A DNA stretch of 64,000 bases from Bordetella genomosp. 13 (GTDB lineage: Bacteria > Pseudomonadota > Gammaproteobacteria > Burkholderiales > Burkholderiaceae_B), in the NCBI RefSeq assembly GCF_002119665.1, contig NZ_CP021111.1, positions 5,084,001 to 5,148,000 of the forward strand, given 5' to 3'. Shown one piece after another: positions 26,172-36,437 of this stretch. Below the pieces are notes generated by a model, which saw only the letters and a program-made list of their open reading frames with translations, did not search any database and was not told where the DNA came from. Within the stretch, counting starts at the first letter, position 1. The number at the start of each line of letters is the position of its first letter. The translations under genes were made by a program, and so were the position numbers.

Positions 26172-27347
26172 ATGGCAGATCTCTACGCAACCTGGATGAC
26201 CCGCCGGCAGGTCGAGGAACGGGCAGGCCAGCTTGCGCAGTTCGCGGGCGTCAGGCTGATGACCCTGGAGGACGGGCTGGAACGCGGCATACGCATGCTG
26301 GAATTCCGCAGCGGCACGGGCCTGCGCTTCACCGTGCTGGTGGACCGGGCGATGGACATCGCGGACTGCGACTACCGCGGCTACGCCATCGGCTGGCATT
26401 CGCCGTCGGGCTTCCGGCATCCGGGGCTGCACGACTACGAAGGCGAAGGCGGGCTGGGCTGGATGCGCTCGTTCTCGGGGCTGATGATCACGTGCGGCCT
26501 GGACCACATCCTGTTCATGTACGACGCGCCGGCGGACAACTACGTGTACGGCCCGCGCAAGACCGTCCAGCACTCGATCCATGGCCGCGCCGGCACCATA
26601 CCCGCGCGGCTTGCCGGATACGGAGAACGCTGGGACGGCGACCGCTGCTACCTGTGGGCCGAAGGCGTGGTGTCGCAGGGCACGGTGTTCGGCGAACACC
26701 TCGAACTGCACCGCCGCATCGAGATCGAAGTCGGCACCAACGACATCCAGCTGTCCGACCGGGTGGTCAATCGCGGCTTCTATCGCACGCCGCACATGCT
26801 GTGCTACCACATCAACGTGGGACATCCCGTACTGGACGAGGGGTCGCGCTACTTGGCGCCGATCCGCGACGTGGTCTGGGCGGCACACGCCGACACCTAC
26901 CGCGCGCAGGGCGTGGGCTATCGCCGCATGCCCGCGCCGCGGCTGGGTTTCCACGAGCAGGTATGGCAGCACGAGATGGGCGCCGATGCGTCCGGCGAGG
27001 TGCCGGTTGCGCTGGTGAACGACCGGCTGGGCATCGGCGTGGAAGTCACCACGCGTAAAGAGCAGTTTCCCTGCCAGTATCAATGGCAGAACCTGCAGGC
27101 CGGGCAGTACGCGCTGGGGCTCGAGCCATCGACCAACCACGTGCTGGGCCACGGCGCGGCGCGCGAACGCGGCGAACTGATCTGGCTCGAGCATGGCGAT
27201 GAGCGGCGCTACGACACGCGGCTGCGCGTGCTGGGCGACGCCGCCGCCATCGCCACCAGCGAGGCGCGCATACGCGCCATCGCGCGGCAGCCCGACGAGG
27301 ATTATCCGCAACCCTCGGGCCGCTTCGTGACGCTGGAGGGCCGCTGA
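26172..27347 (+). CDS. DUF4432 / aldose-1-epimerase-like protein
   Basis: This 391-residue protein of the galactose mutarotase-like fold (DUF4432 family) has conserved L-V-D-R-A-M-D-I and G-L-D-H-I, and later M-L-C-Y-H-I-N-V-G-H-P with histidines suitable for sugar-ring chemistry, and L-G-L-E-P-S-T-N-H near the end. It probably binds or equilibrates a sugar substrate of the same pathway. GGAG lies about six bases before the ATG. It overlaps the SDR gene by one base (TGATG). The exact reaction of this family is not established. Confidence 0.8.
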   Translation: MADLYATWMTRRQVEERAGQLAQFAGVRLMTLEDGLERGIRMLEFRSGTGLRFTVLVDRAMDIADCDYRGYAIGWHSPSGFRHPGLHDYEGEGGLGWMRSFSGLMITCGLDHILFMYDAPADNYVYGPRKTVQHSIHGRAGTIPARLAGYGERWDGDRCYLWAEGVVSQGTVFGEHLELHRRIEIEVGTNDIQLSDRVVNRGFYRTPHMLCYHINVGHPVLDEGSRYLAPIRDVVWAAHADTYRAQGVGYRRMPAPRLGFHEQVWQHEMGADASGEVPVALVNDRLGIGVEVTTRKEQFPCQYQWQNLQAGQYALGLEPSTNHVLGHGAARERGELIWLEHGDERRYDTRLRVLGDAAAIATSEARIRAIARQPDEDYPQPSGRFVTLEGR

Positions 27348-28156
27348 TGAGTCCGCTGGAACGCGACCGCAACGCGCACGGCGGCACGTCCGCCGAGGGC
27401 GCCCGCTTTTCCATCGCCGGCCGGCGCGTGCTGTACACGGGCGCCGCCGGCGGCTTCGGCGTGGACACCACGGTGGCCATGCTGCAGGCCGGGGCACGCG
27501 TGATCGCGCTGGACTGCAACGCTGGGCACATCGAGCGCCTGCGCGCCGCCGTCGCGCCCGAACTGGCGCCGCGCCTGGAGATCGTGCACGCCGATCTGGC
27601 CGATGCGCAGGAACTGCAGCGACAACTGGACAGGCTGACGGCTTCCGCCCCGATCGACGTGGTCATCAACAACGCCGCCATCTATCCGTCGCGCCCCTTC
27701 GAGGAATACAGCGACGACGAGCAGGCTCGCGTGCACCGCATCAACGTGGGCGCGGCCGTGCAGATCGTGCGCGCCGCCCTGCCGGGCATGCGGGAACAAC
27801 GCTGGGGCCGCGTCATCAACATCACATCCATCACACTGTCCGGCGGCTGGGAAAACCTGCAGCCCTACGTGCAGTCCAAGGGCGCCATGCTGGGCAATAC
27901 GCGCGCCTTCGCGCGCGAGTTCGGCAAGTGGGGCATCACCGTGAATGCGATCTCGCCGGGGGCCTTTCCCACCGACGCCGAGAAGATCCATCCCGATCCC
28001 GAGGGCTACCAGCGGATGGTGCTGGAGCGGCAGGCCGTCAAGCGGCGCGGCCATCCCGGCGACATCGCGTCGGCCATCCTCTTTCTCGCTTCGGATGAAG
28101 CGGGCTTCATCACCGGCCAGACCCTCGAAGTCGACGGCGGCTGGATCATGCATTGA
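27347..28156 (+). CDS. Short-chain dehydrogenase/reductase
   Basis: This 269-residue classical SDR has cofactor motif T-G-A-A-G-G-F-G at 31-38, N-N-A-A-I-Y in the centre and active-site Y-V-Q-S-K (Y-x3-K) preceded by N-I-T-S-I-T with the catalytic serine. The C-terminal G-Q-T-L-E-V-D-G-G is typical. It should oxidise a hydroxyl of the pathway's sugar or hydroxy-acid intermediate with NAD(P). About 20 residues precede the fold. Translationally coupled to the DUF4432 gene; the CoA-transferase follows after 15 bp. Confidence 0.88.
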   Translation: MSPLERDRNAHGGTSAEGARFSIAGRRVLYTGAAGGFGVDTTVAMLQAGARVIALDCNAGHIERLRAAVAPELAPRLEIVHADLADAQELQRQLDRLTASAPIDVVINNAAIYPSRPFEEYSDDEQARVHRINVGAAVQIVRAALPGMREQRWGRVINITSITLSGGWENLQPYVQSKGAMLGNTRAFAREFGKWGITVNAISPGAFPTDAEKIHPDPEGYQRMVLERQAVKRRGHPGDIASAILFLASDEAGFITGQTLEVDGGWIMH

Positions 28157-28171
28157 TTCAAGGGCGCAAGC

Positions 28172-29368
28172 ATGGGAATTCTTTCTGGGTACAAGGTGCT
28201 GGACTGCTCCATCGCCATGGCCGGTCCGTTCGCCGCGCAGCGGCTGGGCGACCTGGGCGCGGACGTGATCAAGATCGAGCCCATCACGGGTGAGTGGCAG
28301 CGCCATGCGCCCGCGGGCGGCATCCGGGGCAACAAGGTCAACGTGTCGTTCCTTTCGCTCAACCGCAACAAGCGCTCGCTCGCGGTGGACCTGAAGAGCG
28401 AAGGCGGCCAGGCCATCATCCGCGAGCTGGCCTCGCAGGCGGACGTGTTCGTGCAGAACTACCGGCCGGGCGTGGCCAAGCGGCTGGGGGTCGACTATGA
28501 GACCTTGTCGGCCTTGAATCCACGGCTGGTCTACGTGTCCATCTCGGGCTTCGGCGAAGATGGTCCGCATGCGTTGCGGCCTGGCCAGGACCTGCTGCTG
28601 CAGGCCATGTCGGGCGCGATGCTGTCCAGCGGCTGCGCCGGCGAGGCGCCGCGCGCGGCCGGGCAGTACGTGGTCGACGCCGTCACGGCCTACTGCGCCT
28701 TCGAGGGCGTACTTGCGGCGCTGCTGCACCGCGAACGCACCGGCGAGGGCCAGAAGGTCGAGGTGAACATGCTGGACGCCATCACCACCATCCAGATGCA
28801 GGAACTGTCGGTGTACACCGTGGGCGGCAAGCCGCAGCAGCGCAGCGCCGAACCGCACGCGCACGTGTACATCCGGGCGCCCTACGGCACCTTCGCCACC
28901 ACCGACGGCTACCTGGCTCTGGCCATGCCCGACATGAAGCTGCTGGCCGAGATCGTGAATGAACCACGCCTGCTGGACTATGCGGGCGAGAACGACGGCT
29001 GGGAGCATCGCGACGAGATCTACGCACTGGTGCGCACCGCGCTGGCGCGCTCGTCCACGGGCGACTGGTTCGAACGCCTGAACGCGGCAGGCATCTGGTG
29101 CAGTCCGGTGTACGGCTACGCCGACCTTGTGGCCGATCCGCAGATCGCGCACAACGGCACCTTTGTCGAGTACGAGCATCCCACCGAAGGCCTCGTGAAG
29201 ACGCCGGGATTTCCGATCCGGTTCTCGCGCACGCCGTCCAAGGTGACGCGCGGCGCGCCGCTGACGGGCCAGCACACCGCCGAAGTGCTGCGCGAGTTCG
29301 GCTACAACGCGGACCAGATCGCGGAGTATGCGGCCAAGGGCGCGATCCTGTGTGGAGAGCAGGCATGA
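28172..29368 (+). CDS. CaiB/BaiF (family III) CoA-transferase
   Basis: This 398-residue protein moves CoA between carboxylic acids through an aspartyl thioester. The family start K-V-L-D-C-S-I-A-M-A-G-P-F-A-A-Q-R-L-G-D-L-G-A-D-V is intact in form, and the catalytic aspartate lies in R-P-G-Q-D-L-L-L-Q. N-R-N-K-R-S-L-A-V-D-L matches the CoA-binding part. In this operon it presumably activates the acid formed by the sugar-type enzymes before the enoyl-CoA hydratase step. Its last bases overlap a 21-codon mini-ORF (ATGA). Confidence 0.88.
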   Translation: MGILSGYKVLDCSIAMAGPFAAQRLGDLGADVIKIEPITGEWQRHAPAGGIRGNKVNVSFLSLNRNKRSLAVDLKSEGGQAIIRELASQADVFVQNYRPGVAKRLGVDYETLSALNPRLVYVSISGFGEDGPHALRPGQDLLLQAMSGAMLSSGCAGEAPRAAGQYVVDAVTAYCAFEGVLAALLHRERTGEGQKVEVNMLDAITTIQMQELSVYTVGGKPQQRSAEPHAHVYIRAPYGTFATTDGYLALAMPDMKLLAEIVNEPRLLDYAGENDGWEHRDEIYALVRTALARSSTGDWFERLNAAGIWCSPVYGYADLVADPQIAHNGTFVEYEHPTEGLVKTPGFPIRFSRTPSKVTRGAPLTGQHTAEVLREFGYNADQIAEYAAKGAILCGEQA

Positions 29369-29430
29369 CCGCCGTGCCGCATACGGACGGCGCAACGACT
29401 CGCGCCTGGCGCTCCATGGAGGCCCGATGA
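29365..29430 (+). CDS. 21-codon mini-ORF overlapping both neighbours
   Basis: An ATG at 29365 overlaps the stop of the CoA-transferase (ATGA), and after 21 codons its TGA overlaps the ATG of the solute-binding-like gene, again as ATGA. GGAG lies eight bases before the start. The peptide (MTAVPHTDG..., ending in RSMEAR) has no domain and no membrane segment. It could be a coupling peptide that carries ribosomes across the gap, or the fused ends of a deleted gene. Coding status is uncertain. Confidence 0.4.
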   Translation: MTAVPHTDGATTRAWRSMEAR

Positions 29431-30578
29431 ACGCCGGCAGAAACCGCCCTTATCGAGGCCTCACCTGGGACCATCCGCGCGGCTACCGCGCCCTGCAGGC
29501 CGCGGCGGAACTGATGCCGCTGATCGAATGGGACACGCATCCGCTGGAGGGCTTCGAGTCCACGCCCATCGCCAGTCTGTGCGCCCGGTACGATCTGGTC
29601 GTGCTCGACCACCCGCACCTGGGCGAGGCCCTGGCCCACGACTGCCTGCAGCCGCTGGACGAACTATTCCCCGCCCAGGACCTGGCCCGCATCGCCGCGG
29701 CCAGCATCGGGCGCAGCTACGACAGCTACACCATGGCGGGCCGGCAGTGGGCGCTGCCGCTGGACGCCGCCACGCAGGTAATGGCCACGCGTCCCGATCT
29801 GCTGGATGAGCCTGTGCCGCGCGACTGGGAGGCCGTGCGCGCACTGTCCGCTCGCACGCGCAAGGTCGCGCTGTCACTGGCCGGCCCGCATGCCGCACTG
29901 TCCTTTCTGTCGATCGCCGCGGCGCTGGACCCATCCGCCGACCTGCGCGACGGCGACCGCTGGCACGACCTGGCCGTCGCCATTGAAGCGTGCGCCATGC
30001 TGACCGAGCTGGCTGCCTCCAGCCCCGCGTCCGTGCGGGCATGCAATCCCATCGCCCTGCTGGCCCACATGACCCGGCACGACGACGTGGCGCTGTGCCC
30101 GCTGGTGTATGGCTACGTCAACTATGCCCACCCGTCGCTGGACCGGCCGCTGTCTTTCCACGACGCGCCCGCGGCCGCGGCGGGCACGCCCGGCTCCATC
30201 CTGGGCGGCACGGGCATCGCCATTTCGCGGCGCTGCCAGGCAGGCTCCGAGTTGCGAGCCCACCTGCTGTGGCTGCTGGGCGAATCGGCGCAGACCGGTT
30301 TCATCCCCGAACATGAAGGGCAGCCCAGCCACCGCGCCAGCTGGCGATCGCCGCCCCCCGGCATGCCCAGCCCCGAGTTCTACACGCAGACCGTCCGCAC
30401 GCTGGAGGCCGCATCCATCCGACCGCGGCACGACGGCTATATCGCCTTCCAGGACCGTGCCTCGGCCCTGCTGCGCGACGGGCTGGCCAGCGGCACGCCA
30501 GCCGAAGAACTGGCGCGGTCGCTGGCCGCGCTGTACGAACAAAGCCACGCTTCCCACCACGGCAACGCCCGACCATGA
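29427..30578 (+). CDS. Extracellular solute-binding-like protein (family 1) without signal peptide
   Basis: This 383-residue protein shows the features of a carbohydrate ABC-transporter substrate-binding lineage: Y-R-G-L-T-W-D-H-P-R-G-Y near residue 10, D-L-V-V-L-D-H-P-H-L-G near 65, and the two-lobe layout with G-S-I-L-G-G-T-G-I-A-I-S in the C-terminal half. The N-terminus is polar, with no signal peptide or lipobox in the chosen start or the upstream frame. No permease or ATPase genes are adjacent. It may be a cytoplasmic ligand-binding protein, or export may be lost. GGAGG stands four bases before the ATG. Its stop overlaps the hydratase start. Confidence 0.75.
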   Translation: MNAGRNRPYRGLTWDHPRGYRALQAAAELMPLIEWDTHPLEGFESTPIASLCARYDLVVLDHPHLGEALAHDCLQPLDELFPAQDLARIAAASIGRSYDSYTMAGRQWALPLDAATQVMATRPDLLDEPVPRDWEAVRALSARTRKVALSLAGPHAALSFLSIAAALDPSADLRDGDRWHDLAVAIEACAMLTELAASSPASVRACNPIALLAHMTRHDDVALCPLVYGYVNYAHPSLDRPLSFHDAPAAAAGTPGSILGGTGIAISRRCQAGSELRAHLLWLLGESAQTGFIPEHEGQPSHRASWRSPPPGMPSPEFYTQTVRTLEAASIRPRHDGYIAFQDRASALLRDGLASGTPAEELARSLAALYEQSHASHHGNARP

Positions 30579-31345
30579 CGACGCACATCAACCTCAGCAT
30601 CGACGGCCGAGTGGCCGTCATCGAACTCAACCGCCCCGAGAAGCTGAACGCCATGACGCCCGAGATGGCGGACCAGCTGGTCGATGCCGTGGCGGCGTGC
30701 AACGCCGACGGCAACGTGCGCGCGGTCGTGCTCACCGGCGCCGGACCGAAATCCTTCTGCGCCGGATCGGACATCGCCGAGCTGGACACCTACGAGACGC
30801 CGTGGGCCTTCCGCAACCGGCGCGAGTACTGCGACTGCATACGTGCGCTGAAGAAGCCGGCCATCGCCGCGATCAACGGCTACGCCTTCGGCGGGGGCCT
30901 GGAAATGGCGCTGGCCTGCGACATCCGCATCGCCTCGGACAATGCGCGGCTGGGCGCGCCGGAGATCAAGCTGGGCTGGATCGGCGGCGGCGGCGTGACC
31001 GCGCATCTGGTGCACGCCATCGGCCAGTCCAACGCGGCGTGGATGATCCTCACCGGCGAACCCATACGCGCCGAACAGGCGCTGGCGTGGGGCCTGGTCA
31101 GTGAAGTGACGGCGCCCGAGGCGCTGCGGGCCCGCGCCCTGGAACTGGCCGGCATGGTGGCCGCGCGCGCGCCCATCGCGGCCGAGACGGCGCGCGCCAA
31201 CCTGCGCGCCGCGGTCAGCATGCCGCTGGACAAGGCCATCGAATACGAACGCGACCTCCAGACGATCTGCTTCGCCACGGAAGACGCCATGGAGGGCCGG
31301 CGCGCGTTCAAGGAAAAACGGACGCCGGAGTTCAAAGGGCGTTAA
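30575..31345 (+). CDS. Enoyl-CoA hydratase/isomerase family protein
   Basis: This 256-residue crotonase-fold enzyme carries the oxyanion-hole segments F-C-A-G-S-D-I-A and F-G-G-G-L-E-M-A-L-A-C-D-I. Both catalytic glutamates of true hydratases are present: one in G-G-G-L-E-M and one in G-A-P-E-I-K-L-G. It therefore can hydrate a 2-enoyl-CoA, presumably made after the CoA-transferase step. Overlaps the upstream gene by four bases and closes the operon; an intergenic gap of 122 bp follows before the broken Rpn gene. Confidence 0.9.
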   Translation: MTTHINLSIDGRVAVIELNRPEKLNAMTPEMADQLVDAVAACNADGNVRAVVLTGAGPKSFCAGSDIAELDTYETPWAFRNRREYCDCIRALKKPAIAAINGYAFGGGLEMALACDIRIASDNARLGAPEIKLGWIGGGGVTAHLVHAIGQSNAAWMILTGEPIRAEQALAWGLVSEVTAPEALRARALELAGMVAARAPIAAETARANLRAAVSMPLDKAIEYERDLQTICFATEDAMEGRRAFKEKRTPEFKGR

Positions 31346-31467
31346 AGCGCGCAGCGTCCGGCGACCGTCGCCTCGCCGGCAGACACAGTGGCATTTCCAT
31401 CACCGCCGGGCTCCCGCGGATCGCGGCCGGGGCGTATAACTCTCCGCTCACTTCCCGCGGAGCCCGT

Positions 31468-32429
31468 ATGCCCGACCACGCCGCTGAACCCGACGACTTC
31501 GATGGGTCCTGGAAGGTGGCGCTGGACCGCTACTTCCCGCAATTTCAGGCGCTGCTCTGGCCCGGCGTCCACGCCCGCATCGACTGGACGTATCCGCTCG
31601 AGACGCTCGATACGGAACTGCAGCAGGTCGTGCGCGATGCCGACGTGGGACGCCGTCATGCGGACAAGCTGTGCAAGGTGCGCATGCTCGGTGGCGCGCC
31701 GGTCGTGGTCATCGTCCATGTCGAAGTGCAGGGCCGGCCCGATGCCGATTTCGCCCTGCGGATGTTCCAGTATCGTTATCGGCTGATGGACCGCTACGGC
31801 ACCGAAGCCATCATCGTCTGGCCGTGTTGACGTATCGACGCTCAGGGCCGGAGCACGCGGTCTATCGATACGAAGACGAGTCGGGCAGCCGTCTGGAATT
31901 CGAATTCCCCGTGCTAAATTTGGCCGGTTGGCTGACGCGGTGGGCCGAGCTCCAGGGCCATGCCGAGCACAATCCTTTTGCGGTGGTTGTCATGGCCCAG
32001 TTGCGCGCCCATGCCAGCCGCGGCGGCGACCGGCTGCACTGGAAGGTCCAGTTGGTGCGCATGTTGTACCAGTATGCATATCCGCGCGACGACATTCTGG
32101 AATTGATCCGCCTCATCGATTGGATGCTGGCCTTGCCGGCCTCGATGGATGCGGCGTTCGTGCAGTCCCTAAGCCATATCACGACGGAGTACGACATCGT
32201 GCGCCCCTCCATTTTCGAACGCGTCGAGCAACGCGCCCTGCAGGCCGGCCAACTGGAAGGCCAGATGCTCGGACAGGTCAGCGTACTGCGCCGTCAACTG
32301 ACACGGCGCTTCGGCCCCTTGCCCGACTGGGCGGAGCAACGCCTGTCCCAGGCCGACGAAGCATCGCTGCTGCAATGGACCGACCGCGTGCTCGACGCCG
32401 TTTCCCTGGAAGCCGTGTTCGCCTCCTGA
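31468..32429 (+). pseudogene. Rpn-family nuclease, frameshifted
   Basis: Two frames together make one Rpn-type protein. The first (31468-31830) encodes the nuclease core with V-I-V-H-V-E-V-Q-G (E-x-Q site) and stops after I-I-V-W-P-C. The second frame continues from L-A-V-L-T-Y at 31818 to the usual C-terminal end at 32429. Restoring one C in the run G-T-C-C-T-G near 31818 would give I-I-V-L-A-V-L-T, as in intact relatives, and a protein of about 320 residues. GCGGAG precedes the ATG and TATAAC at 31435 may be a -10 box. It may be a real inactivation or a sequencing error. Confidence 0.75.
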
Positions 32430-32467
32430 ACCTGCTTCGCCAGCCGGCATAGCCGCGACGCACCGAC

Positions 32468-33682
32468 TCAGTACTGCCCCGACTTCCCCGTCAGCGCCAC
32501 GCCCACCCGCAGCAGCGCATAAGACATCGCATCCACGCAGCGCCGCACCCAGCCGCGCCGGTGGTACTCCTGCGGCACCACGCGCCTGCCACCGGTCTCG
32601 ATGGCGTGTTCCAGGCGCTGCTGCAGTTCCTGGGCAAACCCGGTATCGTCCACCGCCACGTTCGCTTCGCGCGCCAGCAGCAGGCTGAAGGGGTCGAGGT
32701 TGGACGATCCCACGCTGGCGATCTGGTCGATCACCGCCACTTTGGCATGCAGGTAGCCCGGCATGTATTCGTAGATCTCGATGCCGCCGGCCAGCAGCTG
32801 CTCGTACAGGGCGCGCGTGGCGTAGTACTGCATGCGGTACTCGGGCTTGCCCTGCAGCAGCATGCGCACCCGCACACCGCGCGCGGCGGCCTGGAGCAGC
32901 GCGCGGCGGAACAGCCGGCCGGGAAAGAAATACGCGTTGGAGATCAGGATTTCGTCACGCGCATAGCGGATGCCGTACAGATAGGCGCGTTCGAAGGTCT
33001 GGCGATAGCGCACGTTGTCGCGCAGCACCAGCGCGGCGCGGTGCGTGCCCGCCGGCGCGGCGCCGCCGTGCACGGGCTTGCGCAGGCGCAGTTCGCGCCA
33101 ATCGCGCGGATGGCGTCGAAGGCGCGCCCAGTTCAGCCGCACCCACAACAGATCCTGGGCATAGACGATGTCCGGCACCAGCGGGCCGCATACTTCCACG
33201 GCGAAGTCGAAGCGCGGCGCGCCCACTTCGTCGCTGGGCTCCTGGTCGTCGAAGTCGTCGACGATGTTGATGCCGCCGACGAAGGCGCAGCTGCCGTCCA
33301 CCACCGCCACCTTGCGATGCAGGCGCCGCAGGCGACTGCGCGAGAAGGCCAGCTTGCCGATCCAGCGCGGCTCGGGACGGAAGATGCGGCATTGCCCGCC
33401 GGCCTCCACGATCTGCGCCTGCACGTCCAGCGCAGTGGTGTTGCTGCCGAAGCCATCGAGCACCACGCGCACCTTCACGCCGCGCCGCGCCGCCTCCTGC
33501 AGGCTTTGCAGCACGCGGCGACCGGTGCGATCGAGAATGAAGATATAGGTTTCCAGGTGCACGCTGGTCTGCGCGCGGTCGATGGCCGCGCACAGGGCGG
33601 GAAAGAAATCGGCGCCGTTCTGCAACAGCTTCACGCTGTTGCCCTCGACCCACTTCAGGCCGATACTGCCCGCGTCCTTCAA
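32468..33682 (-). CDS. clsB: Cardiolipin synthase B (phospholipase D family)
   Basis: About 404 residues with two H-K-D motifs: H-R-K-V-A-V-V-D at 122-129 and H-A-K-V-A-V-I-D at 312-319, plus G-G-I-N-I and G-S-S-N that follow them. It joins phospholipids to make cardiolipin at the inner membrane. The frame is open to 33847, deep inside the upstream gene; I choose TTG at 33682, which overlaps the upstream stop (TTGA) and has GGAG about eight bases before it. A start at an internal ATG further upstream (33733) is possible. The paired EEP-family gene upstream is the usual partner of clsB. Confidence 0.87.
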   Translation of the reverse strand: MKDAGSIGLKWVEGNSVKLLQNGADFFPALCAAIDRAQTSVHLETYIFILDRTGRRVLQSLQEAARRGVKVRVVLDGFGSNTTALDVQAQIVEAGGQCRIFRPEPRWIGKLAFSRSRLRRLHRKVAVVDGSCAFVGGINIVDDFDDQEPSDEVGAPRFDFAVEVCGPLVPDIVYAQDLLWVRLNWARLRRHPRDWRELRLRKPVHGGAAPAGTHRAALVLRDNVRYRQTFERAYLYGIRYARDEILISNAYFFPGRLFRRALLQAAARGVRVRMLLQGKPEYRMQYYATRALYEQLLAGGIEIYEYMPGYLHAKVAVIDQIASVGSSNLDPFSLLLAREANVAVDDTGFAQELQQRLEHAIETGGRRVVPQEYHRRGWVRRCVDAMSYALLRVGVALTGKSGQY

Positions 33683-34539
33683 GGCAGCTCCAGCTCGGCC
33701 AGCAAGGGCGCGTGATCCGACAGCCGCGACCATTCGCGGCCATGCAACACACGCGCGCTGCGCACGGCGAAGCCGCGCTGGTAGATGCGATCCAGCCGGA
33801 ACCACGGGAACATCGCCGGGAAGGTCCGCGGCGGCGGCACGGGACAATACGCGCCGCCCATGCCCAGCTGATTGGTGCGCTCAAGCATGGCCAGGTGGCG
33901 GGGCGTGCCGCGCAGCGCGCTGCCCAGCCGGCGCACCGACTCGCGCAGCTTTGGCAGTTCGCCGCCGTGCGAGCGCGGCGCGTGCGAGAACACCTCGTAC
34001 AGGCCCAGTTGCTGCACGAACAACGGCGCCAGCTTGTCGCCCCAGTCATTGAAGTCGCCGGCGATGACCAGCGGCGCGCCGTCGGGCACCTGGGCCGCGA
34101 TGCGCTGGGTCAACGCCAGCACCTGGCGGCTGCGGCTGGCGGCGAACAGGCCGAGGTGCACTACGAAGCAATGCACCTCTTGTCCGGCGACCTCGATGCG
34201 CGCATGCAGCAGCCCGCGCTGCTCCAGCCGATGGTCGGAGATGTCCTGGTTCTCGAAGTCGAGGATGGGAAAACGCGACAGCAGCGCGTTGCCGTGATCG
34301 GAGCGATGTCGGATGGCGTTGCGGCCGTAGGCCACATCCATGTGCAGCGCGGCGGCCAGGGACTGGTGCTGCTGGTCCACCACCGAGGCGGACTCGTTGC
34401 GCCCCTGCACCTCTTGCAGGAACACCAGGTCGGGCCGCAGGCCGTACAGGCCGAGACGCAGTTCATTGAGCGACTCGCGCACTCCCAGGGCCGAGCGGCC
34501 CTTGTGGATGTTGTAGCTGACGACGCGCAACAAAGACAT
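33679..34539 (-). CDS. Endonuclease/exonuclease/phosphatase (EEP) family protein
   Basis: This is a 286-residue EEP-fold hydrolase. Motifs run in order: S-Y-N-I-H-K-G near the N-terminus, F-L-Q-E-V-Q (metal-binding glutamate), G-D-F-N-D-W in the centre and L-S-D-H-A-P-L at the C-terminus with the catalytic aspartate-histidine pair. No signal peptide. Homologues (E. coli YbhP type) sit beside clsB and may act on a phosphodiester or phospholipid substrate; the true substrate is unknown. Translationally coupled to clsB by TTGA overlap. Confidence 0.88.
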   Translation of the reverse strand: MSLLRVVSYNIHKGRSALGVRESLNELRLGLYGLRPDLVFLQEVQGRNESASVVDQQHQSLAAALHMDVAYGRNAIRHRSDHGNALLSRFPILDFENQDISDHRLEQRGLLHARIEVAGQEVHCFVVHLGLFAASRSRQVLALTQRIAAQVPDGAPLVIAGDFNDWGDKLAPLFVQQLGLYEVFSHAPRSHGGELPKLRESVRRLGSALRGTPRHLAMLERTNQLGMGGAYCPVPPPRTFPAMFPWFRLDRIYQRGFAVRSARVLHGREWSRLSDHAPLLAELELP

Positions 34540-34571
34540 GGGTGTACGGCGCCCTTCTGAACCACGGAACG

Positions 34572-34595
34572 GAGGCCGCCGCGCGCGGCGGCCTC
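34572..34595. terminator. 24-nt perfect palindrome downstream of aspS
   Basis: The block 34572-34595 is a perfect palindrome (12-bp arms GAGGCCGCCGCG and CGCGGCGGCCTC, no fixed loop), located eight bases after the aspS stop on the minus strand and before the EEP gene. It would form a very stable hairpin and may end aspS transcripts, though no T-run follows on either strand. Confidence 0.45.
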
Positions 34596-34602
34596 TTGCA
34601 GC

Positions 34603-36393
<1,791 letters not shown>

Positions 36394-36437
36394 TGCGGGA
36401 TGACTCCGTGTATGAACTTGTTCAGCGTAGCGATGGA

